Shown piece after piece: positions 36,701 through 44,007 of a stretch of DNA of 64,000 nt (positions within the stretch are counted from its first letter, which is position 1; every line of letters begins with the position of its first letter). The stretch spans positions 62,001 through 126,000 of the forward strand of contig NZ_RCZE01000012.1 in assembly GCF_006438915.1 (NCBI RefSeq), read 5' to 3'. This DNA comes from Pseudomonas arsenicoxydans. GTDB lineage: Bacteria > Pseudomonadota > Gammaproteobacteria > Pseudomonadales > Pseudomonadaceae. A program made the position numbers and the translations under genes. The notes under the pieces were generated by a model. That model saw only the letters and a program-made list of their open reading frames with translations. It was not told where the DNA came from and made no database searches.

Positions 36701-37323
36701 TCGATCTCCGTGGCGAGGGCGTTAACGGCGGCGGCGGCCATGGCGCTACCGCCGAGCCGGCCTTGCATGATGACAAACGGCACACCGCGACTGTCGGCAG
36801 CCAGTGCTGCCTTGGATTCGGCGGCACCGACGAAGCCCACCGGGAAGCCGAGGATCAGGGCCGGTTTCGGCGCACCGGCGTCGAGCATTTCCAGCAGGTA
36901 AAACAGCGCGGTCGGCGCATTGCCGATCACCACCACGCTGCCTTCCAGATGCGGGCGCCACAGTTCCAGCGCGGCGGCGGAGCGGGTGTTGCCCAACTCG
37001 CGGGCCAGCTCCGGAACGCTGTCGTCACGCAGGGTACAGATGACCTGGTTGTTCGCTGGCAAGCGCGTGCGCGTGACGCCTTCACTGACCATCCGCGCGT
37101 CGCACAGGATCGGCGCACCGGCGGCCAGCGCCTCGCGCCCGGCCTTGCCCGCGCCTTCGGAAAACTGCAGGCCGGCGATGGCATCGACCATGCCGCAGGC
37201 GTGGATCACGCGCACCGCGAGCTTTTCCAGATCAGCGGGGATGCCCGCCAGGTTGGCCTCGGCGCGAATGATCGCGAAGGAGTTGCGATAGATCTCCTGA
37301 CCGTCGCGGATGTAATCAAGCAT
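36697..37323 (-). CDS. cobH: Precorrin-8X methylmutase CobH
   Basis: Moves the C11 methyl group to C12, giving hydrogenobyrinic acid. The 208-residue protein contains the family features RVIHACGMVDA with the catalytic histidine, ILCDARMVSEGVTRTRLP and NAPTALFYLLEML followed by GFPVGFVGAAESK. Start ATG 37323 lies eight bases inside the end of cobG, and the stop overlaps cobI. Confidence 0.96.
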   Translation of the reverse strand: MLDYIRDGQEIYRNSFAIIRAEANLAGIPADLEKLAVRVIHACGMVDAIAGLQFSEGAGKAGREALAAGAPILCDARMVSEGVTRTRLPANNQVICTLRDDSVPELARELGNTRSAAALELWRPHLEGSVVVIGNAPTALFYLLEMLDAGAPKPALILGFPVGFVGAAESKAALAADSRGVPFVIMQGRLGGSAMAAAAVNALATEIE

Positions 37324-38623
37324 CTAGGGGGCTCCGTGAGCGGTCGTCGAACAAGGCTGCGACCGCTTCAATAGTAAGATTGCGTGCGTGCAGCGCCCCG
37401 AAACCGGGCTGTGCTGCATCGCGAAAATAGAGGTCGTAATGACCGGCGGAAACCGCCAACAAGGTGATGGGCGCGATGTGCGCAGCGGCGCAGGAACGCG
37501 AGCACCCCGACAGGTGAACGTTTGGCGAATGACCGTGACGTTGCAGCAGCGCGGCCAGTTGCCGGGCATCGCCCTTGGTGTCGGCCAGGCCTTTGCCGCA
37601 ACCGGTCGAGCCGGTGCAGGCGATCAGGTGGGCCAAGGCGTCGTCGGCCGAGCAGCGCAGGCCGAGTTGTTCGAGGCTGTGGATAACTTGCGGGGCATTG
37701 TCGGCCCGCACACCGGGCAGCAACAGACTTTGCCACGGCGTGAAGCGCAGGCTGGCGTCGCCGTGTTCCCGTGCCAGTTGTGCGACACCGCGCAGCATCG
37801 CTGGATCGAGACGCCCCAGTGGCGGCACTGCGCCGATGTACACGCGCTTGGCGTCACGCTGCGCATGAGCGCCGATGTGCAAGACATTCGGACTTGCGAC
37901 GCGTTGCCAACCCTCGATGGCTTTCAGCGGCACTCGCTCGGCCAGTCGAGCGAGAAACACGTCGAGTGAACATTCAGCGAGCAGATGGCGCATGCGTGTC
38001 TGCTCGGGACGTGCCTCTTCAAGAAACAACTCCAGCACCGCAACGACCAGCGCATGGCCCTGATCCAGCGCCACCGAACCAGCGGGCACGTCTGTCGGGC
38101 ACCCGGCCAGACCGAAAGCCCAGCGTTGTTCGTCGTCTCGCTCAACCGCTGCAAGCCACAGGTCATGGGGATGTTCGAGCATCGCCAAGGCTTCGCCGCC
38201 ATCCAGTTGCACGGCAAATTTGGCGCTGAGGTCATGCATGCGTGCATCGCTTTGCAGCGTGGCGAGCATCTGCCCGGCCAACGGACGCGTGTCGATCAAC
38301 AGGTGCTGATCGATGCCGGCGCTCGGGCTGAGCATCAGGTTGCGCACATCATCGCCAGCGGCGCTGCTCGGGCCAAGCCCGGCCGCCATCAGGCTGTCGA
38401 TCAATGCACCCTGTTCACCGCCGATCCCGCGAATTTGCAGGTTGGCGCGGTTGGTCGCCTCGATCACGCCACCGGCATAGCGTTCGGCAGCATTCGCCAC
38501 CGCGTCAGCCTGATCGGCGCTGATCGAACCGCCATTCAACTTGATCCGGCAGATGCCGCCATCCAGTGCCTGAACAATACGCAGCAACCCCGGGCAAGCC
38601 GAGGGGCGTAAGGCAGTGGACAT
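37316..38623 (-). CDS. cobG: Precorrin-3B synthase CobG
   Basis: Oxygen-dependent monooxygenase of the aerobic B12 route, converting precorrin-3A to precorrin-3B. It belongs to the nitrite/sulfite reductase-like iron-sulfur family. From ATG 38623 it is 435 residues; a TTG at 38638 would add five and neither has a strong ribosome site. Ferredoxin-like repeats are at GGICRIKLNGGSISADQADA and the second half; cysteines for an Fe-S cluster are visible in ACTGSTGCGKGLADTKGD and HLSGCSRSCAAAHIAPI. First gene of the minus-strand cob arm, divergent from cobL. Confidence 0.94.
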   Translation of the reverse strand: MSTALRPSACPGLLRIVQALDGGICRIKLNGGSISADQADAVANAAERYAGGVIEATNRANLQIRGIGGEQGALIDSLMAAGLGPSSAAGDDVRNLMLSPSAGIDQHLLIDTRPLAGQMLATLQSDARMHDLSAKFAVQLDGGEALAMLEHPHDLWLAAVERDDEQRWAFGLAGCPTDVPAGSVALDQGHALVVAVLELFLEEARPEQTRMRHLLAECSLDVFLARLAERVPLKAIEGWQRVASPNVLHIGAHAQRDAKRVYIGAVPPLGRLDPAMLRGVAQLAREHGDASLRFTPWQSLLLPGVRADNAPQVIHSLEQLGLRCSADDALAHLIACTGSTGCGKGLADTKGDARQLAALLQRHGHSPNVHLSGCSRSCAAAHIAPITLLAVSAGHYDLYFRDAAQPGFGALHARNLTIEAVAALFDDRSRSPLDA

Positions 38624-38767
38624 CGGACGTTCGTTCAAGGGGGAGACCGGCTAGGTGGGAAAGGCGCTTCGCGGGCGAAGGCGCGGTATTATGCCTGCTT
38701 TGTCGGGCGGCATGAAAAGCCTGCCCGTCGGAACAGTCCGTTTGAGGACTATTTTTGAGGACGGTAG
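38624..38767. promoter_or_regulatory. Divergent cobG-cobL promoter region
   Basis: About 144 bases between divergent cob arms. It contains GGAGACCGGC at 38641-38651, which resembles the B12-box core of cobalamin riboswitches, but the other conserved riboswitch segments are not seen and the space is too short, so no riboswitch is called. GAGGA precedes the cobL ATG. Confidence 0.4.
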
Positions 38768-39979
38768 ATGTCACCCTGGCTGACGGTAGTGGGAATCGGT
38801 GAAGACGGCTTCAAGGGCCTGGGCAGGAACGCCCGGCATGCCCTGCTGCGCGCTTCGCGGATTATGGGCGGTCAGCGGCAACTGGATTTGCTGCCGGTGT
38901 GCATCCGTGGCGAGCGCCAGTTGTGGCCGAGTCCTTTTTCACTTGAGCCGCTGTTGGCCCGTCGCGGTGAGCCGGTGTGCGTGCTGGCCAGCGGCGATCC
39001 GATGTTCTTCGGCGTCGGTGCCAGCCTGGCGCGCCAGGTATCCGCTGAAGACATGCAGATTCTGCCGGCGCCCTCCTCCTGTTCGCTGGCTGCTGCGCGA
39101 ATGGGCTGGCCGTTGCAGGACGTGGTGACGCTTTCCGTGGTTGCCCGGCCGCTCGCCACCCTCAATGCGCAGGTGTTCAGTGGCGTACGTTTGCTGGTGC
39201 TGAGCAACGACGGTCAAAGCCCGGCGGCGATTGCCGCTCTGCTGCGCGAAAGCGGTTTTGGTCCGAGCCGCCTCACCGTGCTGGAACATCTGGGCGGTGC
39301 AGCCGAACGGCGTATCGATGGCGTTGCCAATGACTGGAACGATCCGACAGTCGCCGACCTGAACCTGATCGCTATCGAATGCATCGCCGAGCCAAACACG
39401 TTGCGCCTTTCGCGACTGGCCGGGCTGCCGGACTCGGCCTTCAAGCACGATGGTCAACTGACCAAGCGCGACGTCCGCGCCATCACCCTCGCACGTCTCG
39501 CGCCGGTGCCGGGTGAACTGCTGTGGGACGTCGGCGCGGGCAGCGGCTCGATCGGCATCGAATGGATGCGCGCCCACCCGACGTGCCGCACACTGGCCAT
39601 TGAAGCCGATGACGGTCGGCAACTGCTGATCGAACACAACCGCGACGCCCTCGGTGTTCCCGGCCTGCAACTGATTCGCGGCAACGCGCCGCAGGCCTTG
39701 GCCGGGCTCGAACGCCCGGACGCGATTTTCATCGGCGGCGGCGTCACCCGCGAAGGCGTGCTCGACACCTGCTGGGCGCAACTCAAACCCGGCGGTCGAT
39801 TGATCGCCAACGCGGTCACGCTGCAAAGTGAAATGACCCTGATGGCGTGGCGCGAACAGCATGGCGGCGAGCTGACCCGCATCCACATTGCCCAGGCGCA
39901 GCCGCTGGGTGAATTCGACACCTGGCGCCAGGCGCTGCCGATTACCTTGCTGGACGTGACGAAGCCCTGCGATGCGTGA
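38768..39979 (+). CDS. cobL: Precorrin-6Y C5,15-methyltransferase (decarboxylating) CobL
   Basis: Bifunctional methylase and decarboxylase of the aerobic cobalamin pathway. The 403-residue protein is the fused CbiE-CbiT form: an N-terminal CbiE domain (LTVVGIGEDGFKGLGRNA, VCVLASGDPMFFGVGASL) and a C-terminal CbiT Rossmann methyltransferase (KRDVRAITLARLAPVPGELL, WDVGAGSGSIGIEWMRAHP, AIFIGGGVTREGVLDTCW). ATG 38768 has GAGGACGGTAG upstream. It overlaps cbiD by eight bases. Confidence 0.96.
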   Translation: MSPWLTVVGIGEDGFKGLGRNARHALLRASRIMGGQRQLDLLPVCIRGERQLWPSPFSLEPLLARRGEPVCVLASGDPMFFGVGASLARQVSAEDMQILPAPSSCSLAAARMGWPLQDVVTLSVVARPLATLNAQVFSGVRLLVLSNDGQSPAAIAALLRESGFGPSRLTVLEHLGGAAERRIDGVANDWNDPTVADLNLIAIECIAEPNTLRLSRLAGLPDSAFKHDGQLTKRDVRAITLARLAPVPGELLWDVGAGSGSIGIEWMRAHPTCRTLAIEADDGRQLLIEHNRDALGVPGLQLIRGNAPQALAGLERPDAIFIGGGVTREGVLDTCWAQLKPGGRLIANAVTLQSEMTLMAWREQHGGELTRIHIAQAQPLGEFDTWRQALPITLLDVTKPCDA

Positions 39980-41069
39980 TGAAACCGCCGAACAACCTGC
40001 CCCACTACGCAGCGGCCTGACCACCGGCAGTTGCGCCACCGCGACCAGCCTGGCCGCAGCGCGTCTATTGTTGGGCGGGATGGGTGCGGATGCGGTCGAG
40101 ATCGTGTTGCCCAAGGGCAAGCACGTGCAGATGCGCCTGGAATTTTGTCGCCTGACCGACGACGGCGCCGAAGCCGGGACCCTCAAGGATGCCGGTGATG
40201 ACCCTGACGTGACCCACGGCGCCTTGCTCTTTTCTCAGGTGCGGCTGACTGGCGAGCCGGGGGTCCGCTTCATTGCCGGTCAGGGCGTCGGCACGGTGAC
40301 CCGTCCCGGATTGGTACTGGCCGTCGGCGAACCGGCGATCAACCCGGTGCCGCGCAAAATGATCACCGATCACCTGACCTTGCTGGCCGAAGAACTCGGC
40401 TACAGCGGCGGTTTCGAGGTCACCGTCAACGTCGAGGACGGCGAGGCCCTGGCGCTGAAAACCATGAACCCGCGACTGGGGATTCTCGGCGGTTTGTCGA
40501 TCCTCGGCACCACCGGCATTGTCCGGCCGTTCTCCTGTGCGGCGTATATCGCCTCGATCCACCAAGGCATCGACGTCGCCAAAACCAACGGCTACCTGCA
40601 CATCGCCGCCTGCACCGGCAACGCCAGCGAAGACACCATGCGCCGGGTCTACGACTTGCCGGAAATCGCCCTGATCGAAATGGGCGACTTCGTCGGCGCT
40701 GTGCTCAAACACCTGCGCAAAGTGCCTGTGGATAAACTCAGCCTGTGCGGCGGCTTCGGCAAGATCAGCAAACTGGCGGCCGGGCACATGGATTTGCACA
40801 GTCGACACTCCAGCATTGATCTGCCGCAACTGGCCGAATGGGCGGCAGCGGTCGGCGCGGATGAAACGCTGCAACAGGCCATTCGCGAAGCCAATACCAG
40901 TCAGCAAGCCTTGGCCATGGCTGCCGCTGCGGGCATCGCCCTCGGTGACGCGGTGTGTCAGCACGCCCTGGATTTTGCCCGCAGCGTGGTGCCGGCGCAG
41001 GTTCAGGTCGAAGTGTTTGCCATCGATCGTCAGGGCGGGATTGTCGGCCATGCGGGGGCTTTTCAATGA
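39972..41069 (+). CDS. cbiD: Cobalt-precorrin-5B C1-methyltransferase CbiD
   Basis: C1 methylation of the corrin ring. The 365-residue protein has RSGLTTGSCATATSLAAARL near the N-terminus, RFIAGQGVGTVTRPGLVLAV, GILGGLSILGTTGIVRPFSC and LCGGFGKISKLAAGHMDLHS, all typical of CbiD. It takes the place of CobF, the enzyme of the classical aerobic pathway, in an otherwise CobG-containing cluster, as in P. aeruginosa. Its stop overlaps the cobK start by ATGA. Confidence 0.96.
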   Translation: MRDETAEQPAPLRSGLTTGSCATATSLAAARLLLGGMGADAVEIVLPKGKHVQMRLEFCRLTDDGAEAGTLKDAGDDPDVTHGALLFSQVRLTGEPGVRFIAGQGVGTVTRPGLVLAVGEPAINPVPRKMITDHLTLLAEELGYSGGFEVTVNVEDGEALALKTMNPRLGILGGLSILGTTGIVRPFSCAAYIASIHQGIDVAKTNGYLHIAACTGNASEDTMRRVYDLPEIALIEMGDFVGAVLKHLRKVPVDKLSLCGGFGKISKLAAGHMDLHSRHSSIDLPQLAEWAAAVGADETLQQAIREANTSQQALAMAAAAGIALGDAVCQHALDFARSVVPAQVQVEVFAIDRQGGIVGHAGAFQ

Positions 41070-41785
41070 AGCGCATGTTGCTGCTCGGTGGCGTGACGGA
41101 AGCGCTGGCCATCGCTCGCACCCTTGGGCCTGAACACCTTTACAGCCTGGCCGGTGTTGGCCGGGTGCCGACGGATCTGACCTGTCAGGTGCGCGTCGGC
41201 GGCTACGGCGGCGCGGATGGTCTGGCGCAATTCATTCGCGATGAAGGCATTGACCTGCTGCTGGACGCGACCCATCCCTACGCCGCACAAATCAGCCACA
41301 ACGCCGCGACTGCCGCGCAGTTGACCGGCATCACCTGCTGGGCGCTGCGCCGTCCGGCCTGGCAACCCCAGGCAGGGGATGACTGGCGCGAAGTCGCTGA
41401 CTGGGCCGAACTGATCGACGCCCTGAAACCCTTCCACCGCCCCTTGTTCACCCTCGGCCGCGAACCTTTGCAGCACCTGCACGAAATCCCGCCGGAGCAA
41501 TTCTGGACGCTACGCGCGCTGGACGTTTACCCCGGCAACGACCGCTGCGAAGTCATCGGCGCACGTGGACCGTTTGTGATCGGGGATGAACGCGAGCTGT
41601 TTGAGCGTCGGCAGATTGATGTGCTGATCAGCAAGAACAGCGGCAGTACCGCGACCGAGCCGAAGCTGGAAGTGGCACGGGAGCGGGGGGTGCCGGTGAT
41701 GGTGTTGAAGCGGCCGGTTTTGCCACAGGTTGATCGTGAGTTTGTTTCGGTAACCGAAGTCTTGACGGCCCTGGTTGACGAATAA
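41066..41785 (+). CDS. cobK: Precorrin-6A reductase CobK
   Basis: NADPH-dependent reduction of the corrin macrocycle. From ATG 41066 it is 239 residues. N-terminal RMLLLGGVTEALAIARTLG, the conserved LLLDATHPYAAQISHNAA and the C-terminal LISKNSGSTATEPKLEVARE are diagnostic. It ends the plus-strand arm of the cob cluster; a REP element starts right behind it. Confidence 0.95.
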   Translation: MKRMLLLGGVTEALAIARTLGPEHLYSLAGVGRVPTDLTCQVRVGGYGGADGLAQFIRDEGIDLLLDATHPYAAQISHNAATAAQLTGITCWALRRPAWQPQAGDDWREVADWAELIDALKPFHRPLFTLGREPLQHLHEIPPEQFWTLRALDVYPGNDRCEVIGARGPFVIGDERELFERRQIDVLISKNSGSTATEPKLEVARERGVPVMVLKRPVLPQVDREFVSVTEVLTALVDE

Positions 41786-41788
41786 CCC

Positions 41789-41832
41789 CTGTGGCGAGGG
41801 AGCTCGCTCCCGCTGGGCTGCGCAGCGGCCCC
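41789..41832. repeat. Single REP, GTGGCGAGGG variant
   Basis: GTGGCGAGGGAGCTCGCTCC followed by a GGCTGCGCAGC hairpin, four bases after the cobK stop. Only one arm of the usual pair is present. Confidence 0.75.
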
Positions 41833-41976
41833 ATCATTTGTCAGCCACACCCTGCTGGCAGGATTTACGACTGCTGCGCAGCCGGACGCAGCCTTCGGCA
41901 GCTACTACAGAGATTGCGCAACGTCTTACATGTCTATCGGACCGCTCACACAGCATTATCCAAATCGGCTGACTAG

Positions 41977-42030
41977 CCGGGCCGCAACCCGGGTCTTATG
42001 TTTCAGAGCCCCCTAAAAGAAGCGGCCCGG
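41977..42030 (+). promoter_or_regulatory. Inverted repeat in front of the antitoxin remnant
   Basis: CCGGGCCGC (41977-41985) and GCGGCCCGG (42022-42030) pair perfectly around a 36-base loop. The right arm ends directly at the GGAGACTCC ribosome site of the next small gene, so it may mask or expose that site, or be an autoregulatory operator remnant. Confidence 0.5.
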
Positions 42031-42038
42031 AGACTCCA

Positions 42039-42215
42039 ATGACCGAACAGTTCAGCCGTTTCGATGCCGCCGAATTTCTCAAGACCCCGGAAGAAATGGC
42101 TGCCTACCTGGATGCCTGCTTTGAGGAAGATGCTGGCGACGGAGTACTCGTACGTGCCGCCCTCAAGGACATAGCTCGAGCTATGGGTATGACTGACAGC
42201 ACAAACACCACATAA
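42039..42215 (+). pseudogene. Truncated addiction-module antidote protein (HigA-like)
   Basis: A 58-codon open frame with GGAG upstream. Its product matches the N-terminal part of the putative addiction-module antidote family (motifs FDAAEFLKTPEEMAAYLDAC and LVRAALKDIARAMGM). In full-length members a helix-turn-helix of about 40 residues follows the DIARA(R)GM motif; here it is replaced by TDSTNTT and a stop. No HigB-like toxin gene is visible on either side. A degraded toxin-antitoxin locus is inferred; a functional short protein is possible but less likely. Confidence 0.65.
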
Positions 42216-42386
42216 CCTGTAGCAGCTGCCGAATGCTGGACGGCACTGGCAATCTGAAATTCGCGACTATCATGAAGTTTATGAAAGCGTGGCACTGCGA
42301 CACCACACCGCACGCCGCTTTTTTACTTATCGGCCCTGATCAGGCTAAATAGCCGCGCTTGATCGCCCACCCAAACGGATTTCCCC

Positions 42387-42785
42387 ATGTCCCGACATCG
42401 GCTTGCAATTGCCTGGATCGCCTGCTTCGCAGTGCTGTTCAACATGCTCGCCATGCCGATGAGCAATGCGATGGCGCAGTCGGCGAAATCGCCTGCCGAG
42501 CAGTTGTTGTGGGGCAGTTTCTGCACCTCCAGTGGCACGAAAATGGTGGCGATTTCCCTAGGGGATCTCGGGCAGAAAGCACCGCAAGGCGACGAACATT
42601 CCAACATGCAGCATTGCTGGTGTTGCTCGGGCGCAGCGCCTGTGGTGGCGCTGCCAGGGCATGAGCCGCAGCTGTACTTCGCGCAGTTCGAGGCCAATCG
42701 AAGCCTGCCTGCCGTCACACTCGATATCCCCACACCGCGCCAACAATGGCCCAGTCTCAATCCCCGCGCCTCCCCTCTGGTGTGA
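42387..42785 (+). CDS. DUF2946 family secreted protein, copy 1
   Basis: Function unknown, found in copper-related gene clusters. The 132-residue protein starts with a signal peptide or membrane anchor (RLAIAWIACFAVLFNMLAMP) and contains the cysteine motif HCWCCSG near residue 75 together with an upstream Cys in SFCTSSG, as in the DUF2946 family; these may bind copper, which is inference. It is the first gene of the copper cluster, followed by a PCu(A)C chaperone 48 bases on. Confidence 0.82.
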   Translation: MSRHRLAIAWIACFAVLFNMLAMPMSNAMAQSAKSPAEQLLWGSFCTSSGTKMVAISLGDLGQKAPQGDEHSNMQHCWCCSGAAPVVALPGHEPQLYFAQFEANRSLPAVTLDIPTPRQQWPSLNPRASPLV

Positions 42786-42833
42786 TTTTTTCTCGCAATT
42801 GACCTGCGTTTTGAATCGCTCTGGAGAACTGCC

Positions 42834-43313
42834 ATGTTGAACAAATTTATCGTTCTGGCCGCGTTGCTGCTGCCTGCCTGTTTTGCCAATGCCCACGAAT
42901 ACACCGTCGGCGAGCTGGAAATCGCTCATCCGTGGTCGCAGGAGTTGCCGCCCAATGCGCCAACCGTTGCCACCTATTTCGTGATTCACAACAACGGCAA
43001 AACCGCCGACCGTCTGCTCAGTGTCGCCTCGCCGATTTCGGGCAAGGCCGAGTTGCACGAACACGTGATGCAAGGCGATCTGATGAAGATGCAACAGGTG
43101 CCGAGCGTCGATGTTCCGGCGGGCGGCAACGTCACGTTTGCGCCGATGGCCTATCACGTGATGCTGGTCGACCTGAAAGACCGCAGCCTGTTGAGCGACG
43201 GCAAACGCTTCCCGCTGACGATGCATTTCGAGAAGGCCGGTAACGTGACGGTCGAAGTCTCGGTGCAGAAGAAGCCGCCAGAAGACATGCAGATGCACGC
43301 TCACGCCCAGTAA
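42834..43313 (+). CDS. Periplasmic copper chaperone PCu(A)C
   Basis: Binds Cu(I) in the periplasm and helps deliver it, for example to cytochrome oxidase. The 159-residue protein has a signal peptide ending CFANA, then a cupredoxin-like domain with the Cu-binding pattern of His and Met residues: ELHEHVMQGDLMKMQQV and FAPMAYHVMLVDL. GGAGAACTGCC precedes ATG 42834. The tail (MQMHAHAQ) adds further His and Met. It lies between two DUF2946 genes and upstream of an OprC-like receptor. Confidence 0.92.
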   Translation: MLNKFIVLAALLLPACFANAHEYTVGELEIAHPWSQELPPNAPTVATYFVIHNNGKTADRLLSVASPISGKAELHEHVMQGDLMKMQQVPSVDVPAGGNVTFAPMAYHVMLVDLKDRSLLSDGKRFPLTMHFEKAGNVTVEVSVQKKPPEDMQMHAHAQ

Positions 43314-43333
43314 CCGGCTGAGCAAACTCCGCC

Positions 43334-43783
43334 ATGCGCCCATCTAGCGCCAGGTCATCCGCGTCACGCCGTCAGTCATTGAGCCTGACGCACGGCAGCT
43401 GGATCAGCCTGTTCGCCATGCTGATGATCTTTATCGGTCCGCTGATTTCTCAGTCGATGCCGATGGACCCACGCGCCTCGGCAATGACCATGAACATGTC
43501 GATGGACATGAGCATGGACATGTCGGCGATGGAGCACGCCGACCACGGCGCGCAACCCGCTACCGAGCACTGCCCACCCACCCCGTCGCACCACGCGATC
43601 TGGGAAAAATGCGGCTATTGCAGCCTGCTGTTCAACTGCCCGGCGCTGACCGGCGGCGTTTCATTCACCGCGTTCAACACCCCGCCCCCCCACACTTTCA
43701 CCACCCAGTCCCCCCGCTTGGGCCACGCCCGGCAAACCGTCTTCCCCGGCGCCCGAACCCGCGCCCCGCCCACCGTCGCGTAA
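43334..43783 (+). CDS. DUF2946 family protein, copy 2
   Basis: The 149-residue protein has an N-terminal membrane segment (WISLFAMLMIFIGPLIS), a Met- and His-rich linker with repeated MSMDMS units around residues 50-65, and the conserved EKCGYCSLLFNCPAL cysteine motif typical of DUF2946. The Met-rich stretch is suited to binding Cu(I). It begins 21 bases after the copper chaperone and precedes the OprC-like receptor; it differs clearly from copy 1. Biochemical role unknown. Confidence 0.85.
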   Translation: MRPSSARSSASRRQSLSLTHGSWISLFAMLMIFIGPLISQSMPMDPRASAMTMNMSMDMSMDMSAMEHADHGAQPATEHCPPTPSHHAIWEKCGYCSLLFNCPALTGGVSFTAFNTPPPHTFTTQSPRLGHARQTVFPGARTRAPPTVA

Positions 43784-43843
43784 ACACCCACCTCTGATCT
43801 CACACGGTTTAGAAGCCAGCCAGGCAAACCTGTGGGAAACAGC

Positions 43844-43939
43844 TTTTGTGGCGAGGGAGCTTGCTCCCGCTTGAGTGCGCAGCACTCACAAAAGGGGCCG
43901 CTACGCAGCCCAGCGCGAGCAAGCTCGCTCGCCACAAAA
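43844..43939. repeat. REP pair, GTGGCGAGGG variant
   Basis: Inverted pair TTTTGTGGCGAGGGAGCTTG (left) and AAGCTCGCTCGCCACAAAA (right), with a GAGTGCGCAGCACTC hairpin between. It separates the second DUF2946 gene from oprC. Confidence 0.85.
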
Positions 43940-44007
43940 ACTCGCTCCCGCAAGGAATCTGCCTCGGCTGTCGGCCGTGTCGTTTATGCCGTTCGATGGA
44001 AATTGTC

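Noticed and set aside
38636..38660. Cobalamin riboswitch before cobL (GGAGACCGGC resembles the B12 box)
   Set aside because: Only the B12-box-like core is present. The remaining conserved segments would have to lie inside cobG, and the intergenic space is about 140 bases.
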